From positions 1-64,000 of the forward strand of contig JABDCJ010000003.1 of NCBI GenBank assembly GCA_013288145.1: a stretch of DNA of 64,000 bases, given 5' to 3'. Both the position numbers and the translations under genes were made by a program. This DNA is from Nitrososphaerota archaeon. GTDB taxonomy: Archaea > Thermoproteota > Nitrososphaeria > Nitrososphaerales > CADDZS01. Below the pieces are notes generated by a model, which saw only the letters and a list, made by a program, of their open reading frames with translations, did no database searches and was not told the DNA's origin. Shown here piece by piece: positions 36,682 to 46,354 of the stretch (positions are counted from its first letter, which is position 1; each line of letters begins with the position of its first letter).

Positions 36682-37255
36682 TTGGGTCAACGAGGGCTCG
36701 AGCGTCTTAGATCTTGGCTGCGGAGACGGAGAGCTACTTTCGCTTCTTGTGAAGGAGAAGAAAGTGCATGCGCAAGGTACTGAAATCGATGAACAGGCTA
36801 TTTACAAATGTGTTGCAAAAGGTCTCAGCGTTTATCATGAGGACATCGATGCAGGTCTTTCGGGATATCCAGACGGATCTTTCGATTTCGTGATACTCAG
36901 CGAGAGTCTTCAACAAACAAAGCGGCCTGACTACGTGTTGGGCGAGGCCCTGCGCGTCGGGAGGAAACTTGTGGTGAGTTTTCCCAATTTTGGTCGATAC
37001 ACCGTGCGGTTTCAAATTCTCTTCGGCGGGAAGGTTCCGGTAACACCTGCGCTTCCTTTTGAATGGTTCGAAACTCCAAATTTGCATTTCTTGAGCATTT
37101 CAAACTTTTTCGATTATTGCAAGATGAGAAATATCAGGGTCGAAGATTCAACTTACATAACAAATGGGAGGAAAGTAAAGTTTCTTCCGAACCTATTAGC
37201 GGAGACAGCGATATTCCTTCTGACGAAAGACAATCCTAAGAGCAAGTCCGCCTGA
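36653..37255 (+). CDS. metW: MetW, methionine biosynthesis protein
   Basis: A 200-residue SAM-methyltransferase-fold protein. Motif I is LDLGCGDGELLSLL (about 19-32). The LSESLQQTKRPDYVLGEALRVG and SFPNFGRYTVR segments are the recognised MetW hallmarks. MetW works with MetX in homoserine acetylation in many bacteria. It overlaps metX by 29 bases, and the pair is probably translationally coupled. A metX-metW pair is common in bacteria; its presence here may reflect acquisition, which needs a tree. Confidence 0.92.
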   Translation: MKLEHKIIVDWVNEGSSVLDLGCGDGELLSLLVKEKKVHAQGTEIDEQAIYKCVAKGLSVYHEDIDAGLSGYPDGSFDFVILSESLQQTKRPDYVLGEALRVGRKLVVSFPNFGRYTVRFQILFGGKVPVTPALPFEWFETPNLHFLSISNFFDYCKMRNIRVEDSTYITNGRKVKFLPNLLAETAIFLLTKDNPKSKSA

Positions 37256-37465
37256 GCGCAACACCTGCTGGGTACCAGAAAGTTTCCGAAGATAATCTGC
37301 TGCACGAAGATTACAGGACTGCCTCTAAAAATCCTGGCTATGGGCTGAAAAGTTAAGGCAGTGGGATTGAGAGGATTCGGCCAACGTATAGTCTCAATAG
37401 TTTAGTTATTGATTTTTTGCAGATCGCAAGCCATTCATATTTTGAATAGCTAGTCATGCGCCAGC

Positions 37466-38350
37466 ATGCTTCTCTGCGACAGATGCAAGAAACCGATTGT
37501 GGGGGAATCCAAGAAGCTCCTGGACGTGTGCCCCGACTGTTACTTCCAGGTCATGAGCTACATTTCAACCGGGAATGCAAACGTGGGAATTACCCAGGCA
37601 AGAGTGATCGGGAGACTCGGAAGAAGGTTTACTTCAAAACTTTTTCTTGCCTTGGTTTTACTTGTCATACTTTTGACGATATCCAGTGGTGTTGCAATCT
37701 CTACTTATACGCAATACCAGGCTCCCCTCCAAAACGAACATCAGCTAGTCAACGCTCTTTCAGGAAATCTTACCCAAGAACAAAGCATCGTTCAGGCTGC
37801 AGCCACAGTTATCCTGAAGTACAAGGCCCAGATCGCAAATCTCTCGTCACAAGTGGCGGCACTGAGTCAATCTGCCGCTAGTGATCGGAGCAACATAAGT
37901 TCTCTAGAGGGAATCGTAGCATCTCTAAAGACCCAAAGTAATTCCCTTGAGAACACAGTTTCGGTCTTGCAAAATAATATCACGCAGTTGAAAGAAAAAG
38001 GCAGTAATTTTCTCATCTGGGACGTTCCGGTGAACGCAAGCTCCGGATATTTCCTCTTCGAAACGGTTCCAGATACATTTGACTACCATGATAACTTCTC
38101 TTCGACGGTGCCAGTTGACGTTTATTATTTCAACAGCTCCCAGTTTGTCCAATGGTATTCTCACCAAAAAATTTCCGGCAGTTACGTGAACTTTACCGGA
38201 ACCGAGAGGCAATCCGATACTTTCAAACTTGGAGAAGGTTGCGGCGGTTATGTGGTAATCTACTCCTTTGAATCCACCGGAACTATATTTCCCAATGTCT
38301 CGGCTACCTATTACCCAGCTCCAAAGTCGACTGGCTCCTGCTCGCGATGA
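37466..38350 (+). CDS. Zinc-motif membrane protein with extracellular coiled coil
   Basis: A 294-residue protein with a clear layout. Residues 4-25 hold CDRC...CPDC (zinc ribbon, cytoplasmic). A single membrane segment spans about 57-79, followed by a long predicted coiled coil (about 85-180) rich in Gln/Ser/Asn. The last 110 residues form a beta-rich domain with several N-glycosylation-like NxS/T sites and two cysteines. This is a membrane-bound surface protein with an intracellular zinc ribbon, not a recognised family. The ATG is at 37466. Confidence 0.65.
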   Translation: MLLCDRCKKPIVGESKKLLDVCPDCYFQVMSYISTGNANVGITQARVIGRLGRRFTSKLFLALVLLVILLTISSGVAISTYTQYQAPLQNEHQLVNALSGNLTQEQSIVQAAATVILKYKAQIANLSSQVAALSQSAASDRSNISSLEGIVASLKTQSNSLENTVSVLQNNITQLKEKGSNFLIWDVPVNASSGYFLFETVPDTFDYHDNFSSTVPVDVYYFNSSQFVQWYSHQKISGSYVNFTGTERQSDTFKLGEGCGGYVVIYSFESTGTIFPNVSATYYPAPKSTGSCSR

Positions 38351-38435
38351 CGGGAAGTAGAAAGAAACGTTTAGATGATCAAACCGTAACTTCGGTTGAT
38401 CCGGTTCCGCCTGCGTCAGGAATTCACAAACCTGA

Positions 38436-39245
38436 ATGGACACTCTGTTATTGAAATTAGTTACAATACCCGTTCTGATCGCGACGGCAAGCCTCGCTGG
38501 GCGGCGGTGGGGAACTGCGATAAGCGGGTGGCTAGTCGGGCTACCCTTTACATCTGCTCCCATACTTTTCTTTATTGCCCTAGATCAAGGGCTTTCATTT
38601 GCGACCGCGACTTCAGTTTCCGTTTTGGCAGGCGGGGTCTCGGGAATTGCGTTTGCCCTAACTTATGGGTGGTTTGCCACAAATCGAAGACAGGGATGGC
38701 TCATCTGTCTCTCTGCAGGATATCTCTCTTTTCTCGTTATAACAGCGATACTGCAATTTGTCTTTCTTCCCTCCTTCGTTGTGTTTTTGGGATTCATTTC
38801 AATTCTCATATTATCAATCAGAATCTTCCCAAAATCTCAGCCAGATAATTCGACTTTTCATTACCCAAAATGGGATCTTCCGGCCAGAATGATAACGGCC
38901 ACTATGTTTGTAATTGTCGTGACTGGGGCCGCTCCTCTACTTGGTCCTCGGTTGAGCGGACTTGTTACACCATTCCCGATCTTTACTTCGATAATGGCAG
39001 TTTTCAGTCAAAAGACCTCAGGAATTCCTTCAGCAGTTAATCTCCTTCGAGGTCTACTTTATGGTCTTTTTGCATTTGCCACTTTTTCCCTTACAGTCTC
39101 AATTTTTCTTGAGACTCTTGGATTGCTTGTGACCTTTCTTCTCGCAATCAGCGCCTCCTTGACAGTTCAAGGTATCACTTTGATCCTTTTGAGAAAGTGG
39201 AGCGCGAGGTCGGTCTATCAAAAGGATATCTCTACTTGGAAGTAG
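38436..39245 (+). CDS. Multi-pass membrane protein, unknown function
   Basis: A 269-residue protein with about eight hydrophobic segments. The N-terminal GRRWGTAISGWLVGLPFTSAPI stretch and a later VTGAAPLLGPRLSGLVTPFPIF stretch look like an internal repeat (a loop with SG-L--P-F between helices), suggesting two halves. No transporter family can be named with confidence. It is followed by uspA after about 100 bases. The start ATG is at 38436. Confidence 0.6.
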   Translation: MDTLLLKLVTIPVLIATASLAGRRWGTAISGWLVGLPFTSAPILFFIALDQGLSFATATSVSVLAGGVSGIAFALTYGWFATNRRQGWLICLSAGYLSFLVITAILQFVFLPSFVVFLGFISILILSIRIFPKSQPDNSTFHYPKWDLPARMITATMFVIVVTGAAPLLGPRLSGLVTPFPIFTSIMAVFSQKTSGIPSAVNLLRGLLYGLFAFATFSLTVSIFLETLGLLVTFLLAISASLTVQGITLILLRKWSARSVYQKDISTWK

Positions 39246-39350
39246 GATTAAACCCAGAATCGAAAAATTACAAGAAGCTCTGTCGATAGAGGACTATGTT
39301 GAGAGGTTGCCTGAAGACTAAAATCAGCTTTGATCTCCAGACGGAATCTG

Positions 39351-39839
39351 ATGACAGCAAAGAACACTGCGGTAATTTTTGGGAAGATCCTTGCTACAGT
39401 TGACGGTTCTGGATTCGCCGAGATTGCAGGGTATACAGCCGCGGATCTCGCCAAGAAATATTCTGCGTCATTGGCGATTCTCTACGTTGCAAAATACCCG
39501 AAAAACCTTCTAGGAGTGAGCTCAAGTCATACTGTCGAAGTTGGTCTTCCGCTTTCTGATCCGCTTACAGATCGCCTAAAACAGGAGGCCTCTGCTTCGA
39601 TGGATCGGATCGGCGAGTATGCGAGAAACCTAGACGTAGAAGCGAACCAGGAAATCATAGATACGTCATCGTCCATTGTAGGAACCATCATGGACTATGT
39701 ATATCGTAACAACATGGACCTGATTGTAACGGGAAGCAGAGGAACAAATACGTTCAAGACTGAACTGATCGGAAGTGTCTCCGAGGGGATTTTTCAAGGA
39801 GCACGGTGTGCAGTGATGATAGTAAGGCGAACTTTCTAA
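39351..39839 (+). CDS. Universal stress protein (UspA family)
   Basis: 162 residues from the ATG at 39351 (a TTG at 39330 would add seven). The N-terminal KILATVDGSGFAE strand and the ATP-binding GSRGTNTFKTELIGSVSEGI segment near residue 130 are the UspA signature with the G-x2-G-x9-G(S/T) pattern. Such proteins bind ATP or other nucleotides and are induced under stress. It overlaps the convergent prenyl synthase gene by 4 bases. Confidence 0.9.
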   Translation: MTAKNTAVIFGKILATVDGSGFAEIAGYTAADLAKKYSASLAILYVAKYPKNLLGVSSSHTVEVGLPLSDPLTDRLKQEASASMDRIGEYARNLDVEANQEIIDTSSSIVGTIMDYVYRNNMDLIVTGSRGTNTFKTELIGSVSEGIFQGARCAVMIVRRTF

Positions 39840-40879
39840 TTTCTTGTTGAAAGAAATTGAATTGTTTCGGCCAGTCTTTGCTTAGCCGATGAATTCTCAT
39901 TAAGCTTCGAAAGAGAAGCTTCGGCTTTTGTTACAAATTTCGATGCTTCTGCCCTGCAATATTTATCAGCACCATAATGGAGAATCAGGGACTTTGTCCT
40001 CTCTGCTTCATTCGTCGAGATTGGACTATGGCTGACTAACGTCGTTTTGAGAAAATCACGATCAGCTTGATCAGCTTTTTGAAGACAAGCAATGATCGGG
40101 AGGCTGATTTTGCGGTTTCTTAGGTCTGTCATCGATGGTTTTCCCATTTGATCTGCTTCTCCAAGATAATCTTGCAGGTCATCCAAGATTTGGTACGCGG
40201 CCCCTAGGGATTCGCCAAATGAATAAGCAGCTTCGAAAACTAATGAGTCAAACTCCTTCATTCCAACCAGAGCTCCGCTGGCCGAGGCCGCTCCAACCAG
40301 CGCGCCAGTTTTCATCGTTATCATCTTCTCATAGATGGGCACTGATACCTCGGACATTTGAGACATCTCGAGATCTAGGAACTCGCCTCTTGCGGTAAGG
40401 CGACCGCAATTTCCTAGTAGGTCAAGGAGTCTTGCGACGAGAATCGAATCTTCACTCAACCTCGCACTTTTTGCGATGAACGTAGGAGCATAGAATAGTA
40501 GTGCGTTTGAGACGAGTAAGGCTCTAGGGATCCCATATTTTACGGAGAGCGTATTACTTCCATGTTTTTCACGGGATTCATCAATGATATCGTCTTCGAC
40601 TAGAGCCGCGGCATGAGCTACCTCGTACGCCGCGGCGATTGGAACAGCACTGAGATAATCACCAGAGATTGCTTCGCACCAGAGCATTGCAATAACGGCT
40701 CGTGTCCTATGACTGCCAGACACCGAATCGAGAATTAGCTGATCAAATACTGTAGATTCTTCACCGCATACCGAAAGTATCTCGGCATTGATCGCATCAA
40801 TGTATTCAATCGACCAAGAGAGACCAGGAGCCGAGACGCTTTCAGTCAATTCGAGTATAAGCTGCAGAAAAGAGTACAA
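39836..40879 (-). CDS. Polyprenyl (geranylgeranyl) diphosphate synthase family
   Basis: A 347-residue trans-prenyltransferase. The first aspartate-rich motif is DDIIDES near residue 97, the second is DDLQDYLGE near 233. FQ-like AYQILDDLQD is preserved. It elongates dimethylallyl or farnesyl diphosphate with IPP to make the C20-C25 chains of archaeal ether lipids. Chain length is set by residues before the first motif and cannot be determined here. The start is TTG at 40879. It is divergent from the S9 peptidase across a 95-base region with an 8-bp dyad. Confidence 0.92.
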   Translation of the reverse strand: MYSFLQLILELTESVSAPGLSWSIEYIDAINAEILSVCGEESTVFDQLILDSVSGSHRTRAVIAMLWCEAISGDYLSAVPIAAAYEVAHAAALVEDDIIDESREKHGSNTLSVKYGIPRALLVSNALLFYAPTFIAKSARLSEDSILVARLLDLLGNCGRLTARGEFLDLEMSQMSEVSVPIYEKMITMKTGALVGAASASGALVGMKEFDSLVFEAAYSFGESLGAAYQILDDLQDYLGEADQMGKPSMTDLRNRKISLPIIACLQKADQADRDFLKTTLVSHSPISTNEAERTKSLILHYGADKYCRAEASKFVTKAEASLSKLNENSSAKQRLAETIQFLSTRN

Positions 40880-40906
40880 AAGTAAACCTGAAAGTCGCGG
40901 ATAAAT

Positions 40907-40923
40907 CCTATCTCAGAGATAGG
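40907..40923. promoter_or_regulatory. 8-bp dyad in divergent promoter
   Basis: CCTATCTC-A-GAGATAGG, a perfect inverted repeat around a central A, in the gap between the prenyl synthase and S9 peptidase genes. A candidate operator acting on either or both genes. Confidence 0.45.
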
Positions 40924-40974
40924 GATTGATTTTAGGAGATCACGCAAAACAGAATAAGCGGGCCGTGGCACAAT

Positions 40975-42933
40975 TTGCCACAGATGTTTCAAGAAGAGAA
41001 GAAGCAGATTTCCTATGGTACTTGGAAATCTCCAATAACAGCCGATTTGGTTGCTGCTTCTTCCAATGCGTTCTCGGAACCAAAAATCGATAGCAATGGC
41101 TTTGTCTATTTTCTCGAGCTAAGGCCGTCTGAGCGCGGAAGGTACGCACTCGTTCGAATTTCTCCGGCGGGAGAGATCGAGGAAATCCTCCCAGCTGAAT
41201 TCAATGCTCGAAACCGCGTCCACGAGTACGGAGGAGCATCTTACGCAGTAACAAAAGACGGATCGACGATTTATTTCTCGAACTTCTCTGACCAGAGAAT
41301 CTACAAAAGAAACAATGATGGAAGGATCAATCCCTTAACATCAGGTACCCAGAATTTCTACGCAGATTATGTCATTGATGAAAAAAGAAACAGATTAGTT
41401 TGCATTCAAGAGGATCACTCCGGTCCCGGCGAAGCAATAAATAGAATTGTAAGCTTAAGCCTGAAAAATTTAGAAATTTCTATATTAGTTTTCGGCAACG
41501 ATTTTTACTCTTCGCCTAGGATTAGTCCTGACGGCTCAAAGCTCGTCTGGCTTACCTGGAATCATCCTGAACTTCCCTTTTTCGGGAGCGAGCTATGGAT
41601 CTGCGATATCAGCGAAGACGGGAGTCTTTCCAATAAGAGGCTAGTAGCCGGAAGTAGTGAGGAGTCGATAGTTGAACCAAGCTGGTCCCCCAGCGGTATC
41701 CTCTATTTCGTCTCCGATCGGTCTAATTGGTGGAATATTCACGGATTTGTGAATAACCGGGTTGAGAATGTTCTACCTATCGAAGCAGAGTTTTCGGGAG
41801 CTCACTGGGTTTTCGGACAGTCATCTTACACCTTTCTTTCAAACGAAGAGATCCTGTGCACTTTCAACAAAGAAGGATTTTCGCATCTTGCCCTAATTGA
41901 TACTCGTGCAAAGTCTCTACTCGAGATCAAGAACTCCTACACCGACGTTCGCTATGTTGAATCCAATCAAGATTTTGCTGTCATAGTTGGAGGTGCCTCT
42001 TCAAAATCATCCGAAGTTTCTACTTTTTCTCCGAGGGATTCCAAGATTTCCCGACTGTATCCAACAAACCAGACCGAATTAATTGATCCGTCTTTCCTTT
42101 CGATCCCTGTTCCCATTGAGTTTCAGACGGATGGAAATCTAACCTCTCATGCTTTGTATTATGCCCCTAAAAATGCGGATTATTCCGAACAAGATAATGG
42201 TTTGCCGCCTCTCATTGTAATCAGCCATGGTGGTCCGACAGGCCGATGCAGATCTGATCTTAATTTTGGAATACAATTCTGGACGTCTCGAGGAGTTGGA
42301 GTGGTCGATGTAAATTACGGAGGAAGTACGGGTTACGGGCGCGATTATCGAATGCGCCTACATGGAAATTGGGGAATCGTTGATGTGAGTGATTGTGTTA
42401 ATGCTGCTCTCTTTCTAGTCAATAACAAAATGTCCGACGCGGGTAAACTGATAATTCGTGGAGGCAGTGCAGGAGGTTACACTACTCTTTGTGCGCTTGC
42501 TTTCAGAAAGGAGTTCAGAGCGGGAGCTAGTTATTATGGCATTAGCGATCTAGAAGTTTTCGCAAAGGACACACACAAATTTGAGTCGCGATATCTGGAT
42601 TCACTAGTCGGACCTCTGCCTGAAAAACAAGACCTCTATCGGGCTCGTTCTGCTCTGTACTCACTCGAAAATATCTCAGCACCAGTGATTTTCTTCCAGG
42701 GTCTGGAGGATAAGATTGTTCCTCCAAACCAAGCAGAATTGATGTTTGATGCCATTAGAAAGAAGGGAATACCAACCGCCTACATCTCATACGAAGGAGA
42801 GCAGCACGGTTTTAGACAGGCGAAGAACATCGTAAGGTCTTACGAAGCTGAGCTTTATTTCTATTCGAAGATCTTCGCGTTTGAACTTCCTGAAACAATA
42901 GAGCCGGTAAAAATCGAAAATCTATCTACATGA
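40975..42933 (+). CDS. S9-family prolyl oligopeptidase-type serine peptidase
   Basis: A 652-residue peptidase. Residues about 30-400 form the beta-propeller, and about 410-650 the alpha/beta hydrolase domain. Catalytic residues are Ser498 in GGSAGGY, Asp579 in GLEDKIV and His611 in GEQHGF. The layout fits acylaminoacyl peptidase or DPP-type (S9C) members, which process oligopeptides. No signal peptide is seen, so it acts in the cytoplasm. Starts at TTG 40975 or ATG 40984. An ABC transporter gene follows after 12 bases and could be co-transcribed. Confidence 0.93.
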   Translation: MPQMFQEEKKQISYGTWKSPITADLVAASSNAFSEPKIDSNGFVYFLELRPSERGRYALVRISPAGEIEEILPAEFNARNRVHEYGGASYAVTKDGSTIYFSNFSDQRIYKRNNDGRINPLTSGTQNFYADYVIDEKRNRLVCIQEDHSGPGEAINRIVSLSLKNLEISILVFGNDFYSSPRISPDGSKLVWLTWNHPELPFFGSELWICDISEDGSLSNKRLVAGSSEESIVEPSWSPSGILYFVSDRSNWWNIHGFVNNRVENVLPIEAEFSGAHWVFGQSSYTFLSNEEILCTFNKEGFSHLALIDTRAKSLLEIKNSYTDVRYVESNQDFAVIVGGASSKSSEVSTFSPRDSKISRLYPTNQTELIDPSFLSIPVPIEFQTDGNLTSHALYYAPKNADYSEQDNGLPPLIVISHGGPTGRCRSDLNFGIQFWTSRGVGVVDVNYGGSTGYGRDYRMRLHGNWGIVDVSDCVNAALFLVNNKMSDAGKLIIRGGSAGGYTTLCALAFRKEFRAGASYYGISDLEVFAKDTHKFESRYLDSLVGPLPEKQDLYRARSALYSLENISAPVIFFQGLEDKIVPPNQAELMFDAIRKKGIPTAYISYEGEQHGFRQAKNIVRSYEAELYFYSKIFAFELPETIEPVKIENLST

Positions 42934-42945
42934 GGGTCAGATCAG

Positions 42946-43749
42946 ATGTCTTACACAACGCCTAGCCCTCTCAACGAGATCGCCGTAACTGTAGAACGGA
43001 TTTCGAAAAGTTATGGTACCGTCTGGGCGCTGAACGGCGTGAATACTAGTGTAAAAAGGGGAGAGATTCGCGGACTTTTAGGAGCGAATGGTTCCGGCAA
43101 ATCAACATTGATGAAAATTCTTCTCGGTCTGGTTAAACCCGACAATGGTAGGGTTACCGTGTTGGGATACGATCCAGCGTTTCAACCTATTCTCGTTAGA
43201 CAAAACGTAGGTTACGTTCCAGAGACACCGAGACTCTATGACTTTTTGACAGGTGTCGAATACCTCGATTTTGTCGCAGATCTTCATGGAATTCCGGCCG
43301 AGACAAAAAAACAAAGAATCAACGAGTACCTTTCAGCTTTCGAATTACAGTCTCAAGCCAACGATCTTCTTTCAGGGTACTCACTTGGAATGCGTCAGAA
43401 AATTGCGATAAGTGCTTCCCTAATTCACAGGCCGGAAGTTCTCATTTTGGACGAAGCGCTCAACGGGTTGGATCCAAAGACAGCAAAGATCGTGAAAGAT
43501 ACGTTGGTCAAGCTGGCATCCTCCGGAGTTACAGTCATTTTCAGCACTCATGTTCTTGAAATCGCGCAGGCAATCTGCCAAAGAATCACGATCTTAAATA
43601 AGGGCGCAATAGTTGCGGAGGGGACAATGAGCGAGCTCCAAGTTCTGGCGAGCTCTGGAACGACCGATCAAAGTCTGGAAGACATATTCTTGAGTCTTAC
43701 CGGCACCTCAGACGTCCGGGCGATCGTGGAGGAGCTCACCACGCGTTGA
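42946..43749 (+). CDS. ABC transporter ATP-binding subunit
   Basis: A 267-residue ATPase with Walker A GANGSGKS (46-53), signature SGYSLGMRQ and Walker B LILDEALNGLDP, plus the H-loop His in STHVLE. The sequence resembles the ABC-2 exporter type with no substrate specificity visible. It lies directly after the S9 peptidase gene and overlaps its permease by 4 bases, so it is an exporter pair. The cargo is unknown. Confidence 0.92.
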   Translation: MSYTTPSPLNEIAVTVERISKSYGTVWALNGVNTSVKRGEIRGLLGANGSGKSTLMKILLGLVKPDNGRVTVLGYDPAFQPILVRQNVGYVPETPRLYDFLTGVEYLDFVADLHGIPAETKKQRINEYLSAFELQSQANDLLSGYSLGMRQKIAISASLIHRPEVLILDEALNGLDPKTAKIVKDTLVKLASSGVTVIFSTHVLEIAQAICQRITILNKGAIVAEGTMSELQVLASSGTTDQSLEDIFLSLTGTSDVRAIVEELTTR

Positions 43750-45356
43750 ATTTCAGAAAGGTCTGGGTTGTTACAAAGAGCCTTCTTCTCTCTCAGCTAC
43801 GTGCAACCTCCGTTGGCAAGAGCAGCTTTCGCTCTCTGATTAGAAGACCATCAATTCTAGCAATCTTGGACGTTGTTGTAATGGTCGCGGCCGGAGGGTT
43901 GTCGTACCTTGCGGCGAGGGCCATTGCTGGAACCACTTATTCCTCTGCTTTTCAGCCTCTGATTCAAAATGTAGTGGTTATACTTCCGGCGATCATCCTC
44001 GGAATTATCCTTCTTATGGGACTCGTGCTCGAGGTTAGTTCTGGGGCCCAGTTTGCTAGCTCAGACACTGTCAACTGGCTACCGGTCACCGCCAGCGAAT
44101 ACGTGACTGCCTCTGCACTCTCATTGCTTCTCTACTATTCGGTGATACCTATTGCAGCACTAAGCGCAACCTTTTCTTTTTCAATTGTTTTCGGTCTTGG
44201 TCCAGCCTGGTTGCTTGCTGCAATACTTTCCCTTTTTTCCGTAGTCGTCGCTACGAGCGTTCTCGAAATCTTGAGGGCCATCTTGAACCGGTTTTCAAGT
44301 TCATTCTACAAAAGAGGAGGAAAGGCCGCAATAGTCTTGAGAATAGTATCTGGAATTCTGGTGCTCGTCATATTTCAATCCCTGTTTTATCCAACTGTGT
44401 ACGAGCATTTCCTGGGAGTTATCACACCAAATTTCGGTCCGACATGGTTCGTTCCGATCTTATGGTCATCCGTTAGTGTAACCAGTTTGATTGCCGGTAA
44501 TGGGAGTACAGCTGTTCTTTTCGCGCTGCTGACAGTCGCTCTCGCCGCAGTTCTTTTTTCGGTCGCGATATTTGCCCGTTCAAAGTACTGGGTTCCGATG
44601 CAGCCGACCATCACGATTTCTTCTGCCGCTTATTCGCCAAAATCCACTTTCGCATCTGTCATATTGAACCAAGCGGAGCTCGCGATCGCGAAGAAGGACG
44701 TGCGCGGATTGTTACGGCGTCGAGAAATGATTCGACTTTTAGCAATGCCGTTTGTTTTTCTTGCAATATCTTTTCTGAGTCCAGGTTCCGGAGGTTTTTC
44801 CTTTACCAGTTATTTTGGATTTTTCATCGTCGCCCTTTCAACGCTTTTCATTGCAATTTCAGGAATCGGAGCGGAGGGCCGGTCAATCATTAATTTGTAT
44901 CAAGCGCCCCTAAAAACCCGGGATTTTGTTATCGGAAAATCTACTACGCCGATAATTTTTGGTTCTATATTTGCTGCGGCAATCTATCTCCTCGTTGCTA
45001 TCTTTTCTAGATCCCAGCCTTTCCAAACTGGCATTTTTTTTCTAGCCGCGATCGGTATTGCTCTGGAGATGGCCTTTTTAGGGACTCTTATCGGACTGCG
45101 TTTTCCGAACTTTTCAGAATCTCCGAGGTCTCAATTCATTTCTCAATCGGGTTCGTTAATCGCGGTGCCGGTCGCTGCAATTGTCGGAGGGATCTCGTTG
45201 AGCCCGCTACTCGTAACTACAATTTTCAACTTTGCGAGTTCATACAGAGTAGTTGGCTTTGGGGCGTCTGTTGCTATAATTCTGGTGGCCTCTTTTCTTT
45301 CGTTCAAGTTTGCTGAAAGTCAGGCGACCAAGCTGCTTTCACAGCTCCCCATATGA
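43746..45356 (+). CDS. ABC-2-type transporter permease
   Basis: A 536-residue membrane protein with roughly ten or more hydrophobic segments. It starts with TTG at 43746, overlapping the TGA of the ATPase gene, so the two are translationally coupled. The sequence has alternating long hydrophobic helices and no characteristic soluble domain, typical of ABC-2 permeases of the large (two-half) type. The half-repeat appearance (hydrophobic clusters around 40-270 and 330-530) suggests one polypeptide forms the membrane unit. Confidence 0.85.
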   Translation: MNFRKVWVVTKSLLLSQLRATSVGKSSFRSLIRRPSILAILDVVVMVAAGGLSYLAARAIAGTTYSSAFQPLIQNVVVILPAIILGIILLMGLVLEVSSGAQFASSDTVNWLPVTASEYVTASALSLLLYYSVIPIAALSATFSFSIVFGLGPAWLLAAILSLFSVVVATSVLEILRAILNRFSSSFYKRGGKAAIVLRIVSGILVLVIFQSLFYPTVYEHFLGVITPNFGPTWFVPILWSSVSVTSLIAGNGSTAVLFALLTVALAAVLFSVAIFARSKYWVPMQPTITISSAAYSPKSTFASVILNQAELAIAKKDVRGLLRRREMIRLLAMPFVFLAISFLSPGSGGFSFTSYFGFFIVALSTLFIAISGIGAEGRSIINLYQAPLKTRDFVIGKSTTPIIFGSIFAAAIYLLVAIFSRSQPFQTGIFFLAAIGIALEMAFLGTLIGLRFPNFSESPRSQFISQSGSLIAVPVAAIVGGISLSPLLVTTIFNFASSYRVVGFGASVAIILVASFLSFKFAESQATKLLSQLPI

Positions 45357-45424
45357 GAACGTATTCAAGAGCACTGCAGCAGAATCAGATAATCTGAAAT
45401 CTCTCTCAAGCTGGAGTCACAGTA

Positions 45425-46354
45425 ATGCCGTCAGGAATGCTTGCCAGGCTTCGGCCGTTTCATATAGTGGACGTTTTCGCAAACGAAAAATTCGCAGGAA
45501 ATCAGTTGGCTGTTGTAAGAAACGCAATCGATATGCCCCAAACTGATCTTCAAAAATTTGCCCGCGAGATGAATTTTTCAGAGTCATCTTTCATTATGAT
45601 GAATGAAAATGAATTTACAGACGAGTCGAATGTGCCATTCAAAGTTCGGATCTTTACCCCAAAGCTGGAATTGCCGTTCGCTGGACATCCAACTCTAGGG
45701 ACGGCTTTTGTTATTCAGCAGTACATAATACGGAAGAAAGTCCCCAAGATTACCCTTGCTTTGAAACTTGGCCAGATAGAGGTCACGCCCGAGTATGAGA
45801 CATTGAGTGACGGAGTGAAGCTGCTCTGGATGAAACAGAACGAACCAAAATTTTCGAGATCGACCTTGTCGTGCGATCTCCTCGCCAAGGTTCTTGGGCT
45901 GCAACGAACTGATTTCGATTCAAATTTTCCCGCGCAGGAAGTGTCCACCGGCGTTCCGTTTCTTATTATCCCGCTGAAATCGATGAAAGCACTAAAGAAA
46001 TGCCAAGTAAACAAAGAGCGTTATTTTGAACTAATTCGAAAAACGAAAGCCAAATCGGTGTTCGTCTTCGCGCCGGGTTCACACGGTACTGAAAGCAAGG
46101 TCAGTGCCAGGATGTTTTCGGATTATTATGGCGTCGCCGAAGATCCTGCCACGGGCTCGGCAAATGGCTGCCTCACAGCTTACCTTTCTCACTACCGTTA
46201 TTTTGGTTCGGAAAGAGTTGACATTCAAGTAGATCAAGGATACGAGATCGGAAGGCCGTCGACTCTTTTCCTTAGAACAAATCCCACGGGAAAACTAGTC
46301 AACGTAACGGTGGGCGGTCGAGTAGTACCAGTCGCGGAGGGTACTCTCCTTTAA
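45425..46354 (+). CDS. PhzF-family isomerase-like protein
   Basis: A 309-residue protein with a two-domain diaminopimelate-epimerase-like fold. Visible are VFANEKFAGNQLAVV (about 13-27), containing the family FxGNP-like loop, LPFAGHPTLGTAFVI and AEDPATGSANGCL near residue 240. PhzF of Pseudomonas acts in phenazine synthesis, but most homologues have no known substrate. No phenazine genes are near, so the substrate is open. It converges with the frameshifted EamA gene. Confidence 0.9.
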   Translation: MPSGMLARLRPFHIVDVFANEKFAGNQLAVVRNAIDMPQTDLQKFAREMNFSESSFIMMNENEFTDESNVPFKVRIFTPKLELPFAGHPTLGTAFVIQQYIIRKKVPKITLALKLGQIEVTPEYETLSDGVKLLWMKQNEPKFSRSTLSCDLLAKVLGLQRTDFDSNFPAQEVSTGVPFLIIPLKSMKALKKCQVNKERYFELIRKTKAKSVFVFAPGSHGTESKVSARMFSDYYGVAEDPATGSANGCLTAYLSHYRYFGSERVDIQVDQGYEIGRPSTLFLRTNPTGKLVNVTVGGRVVPVAEGTLL

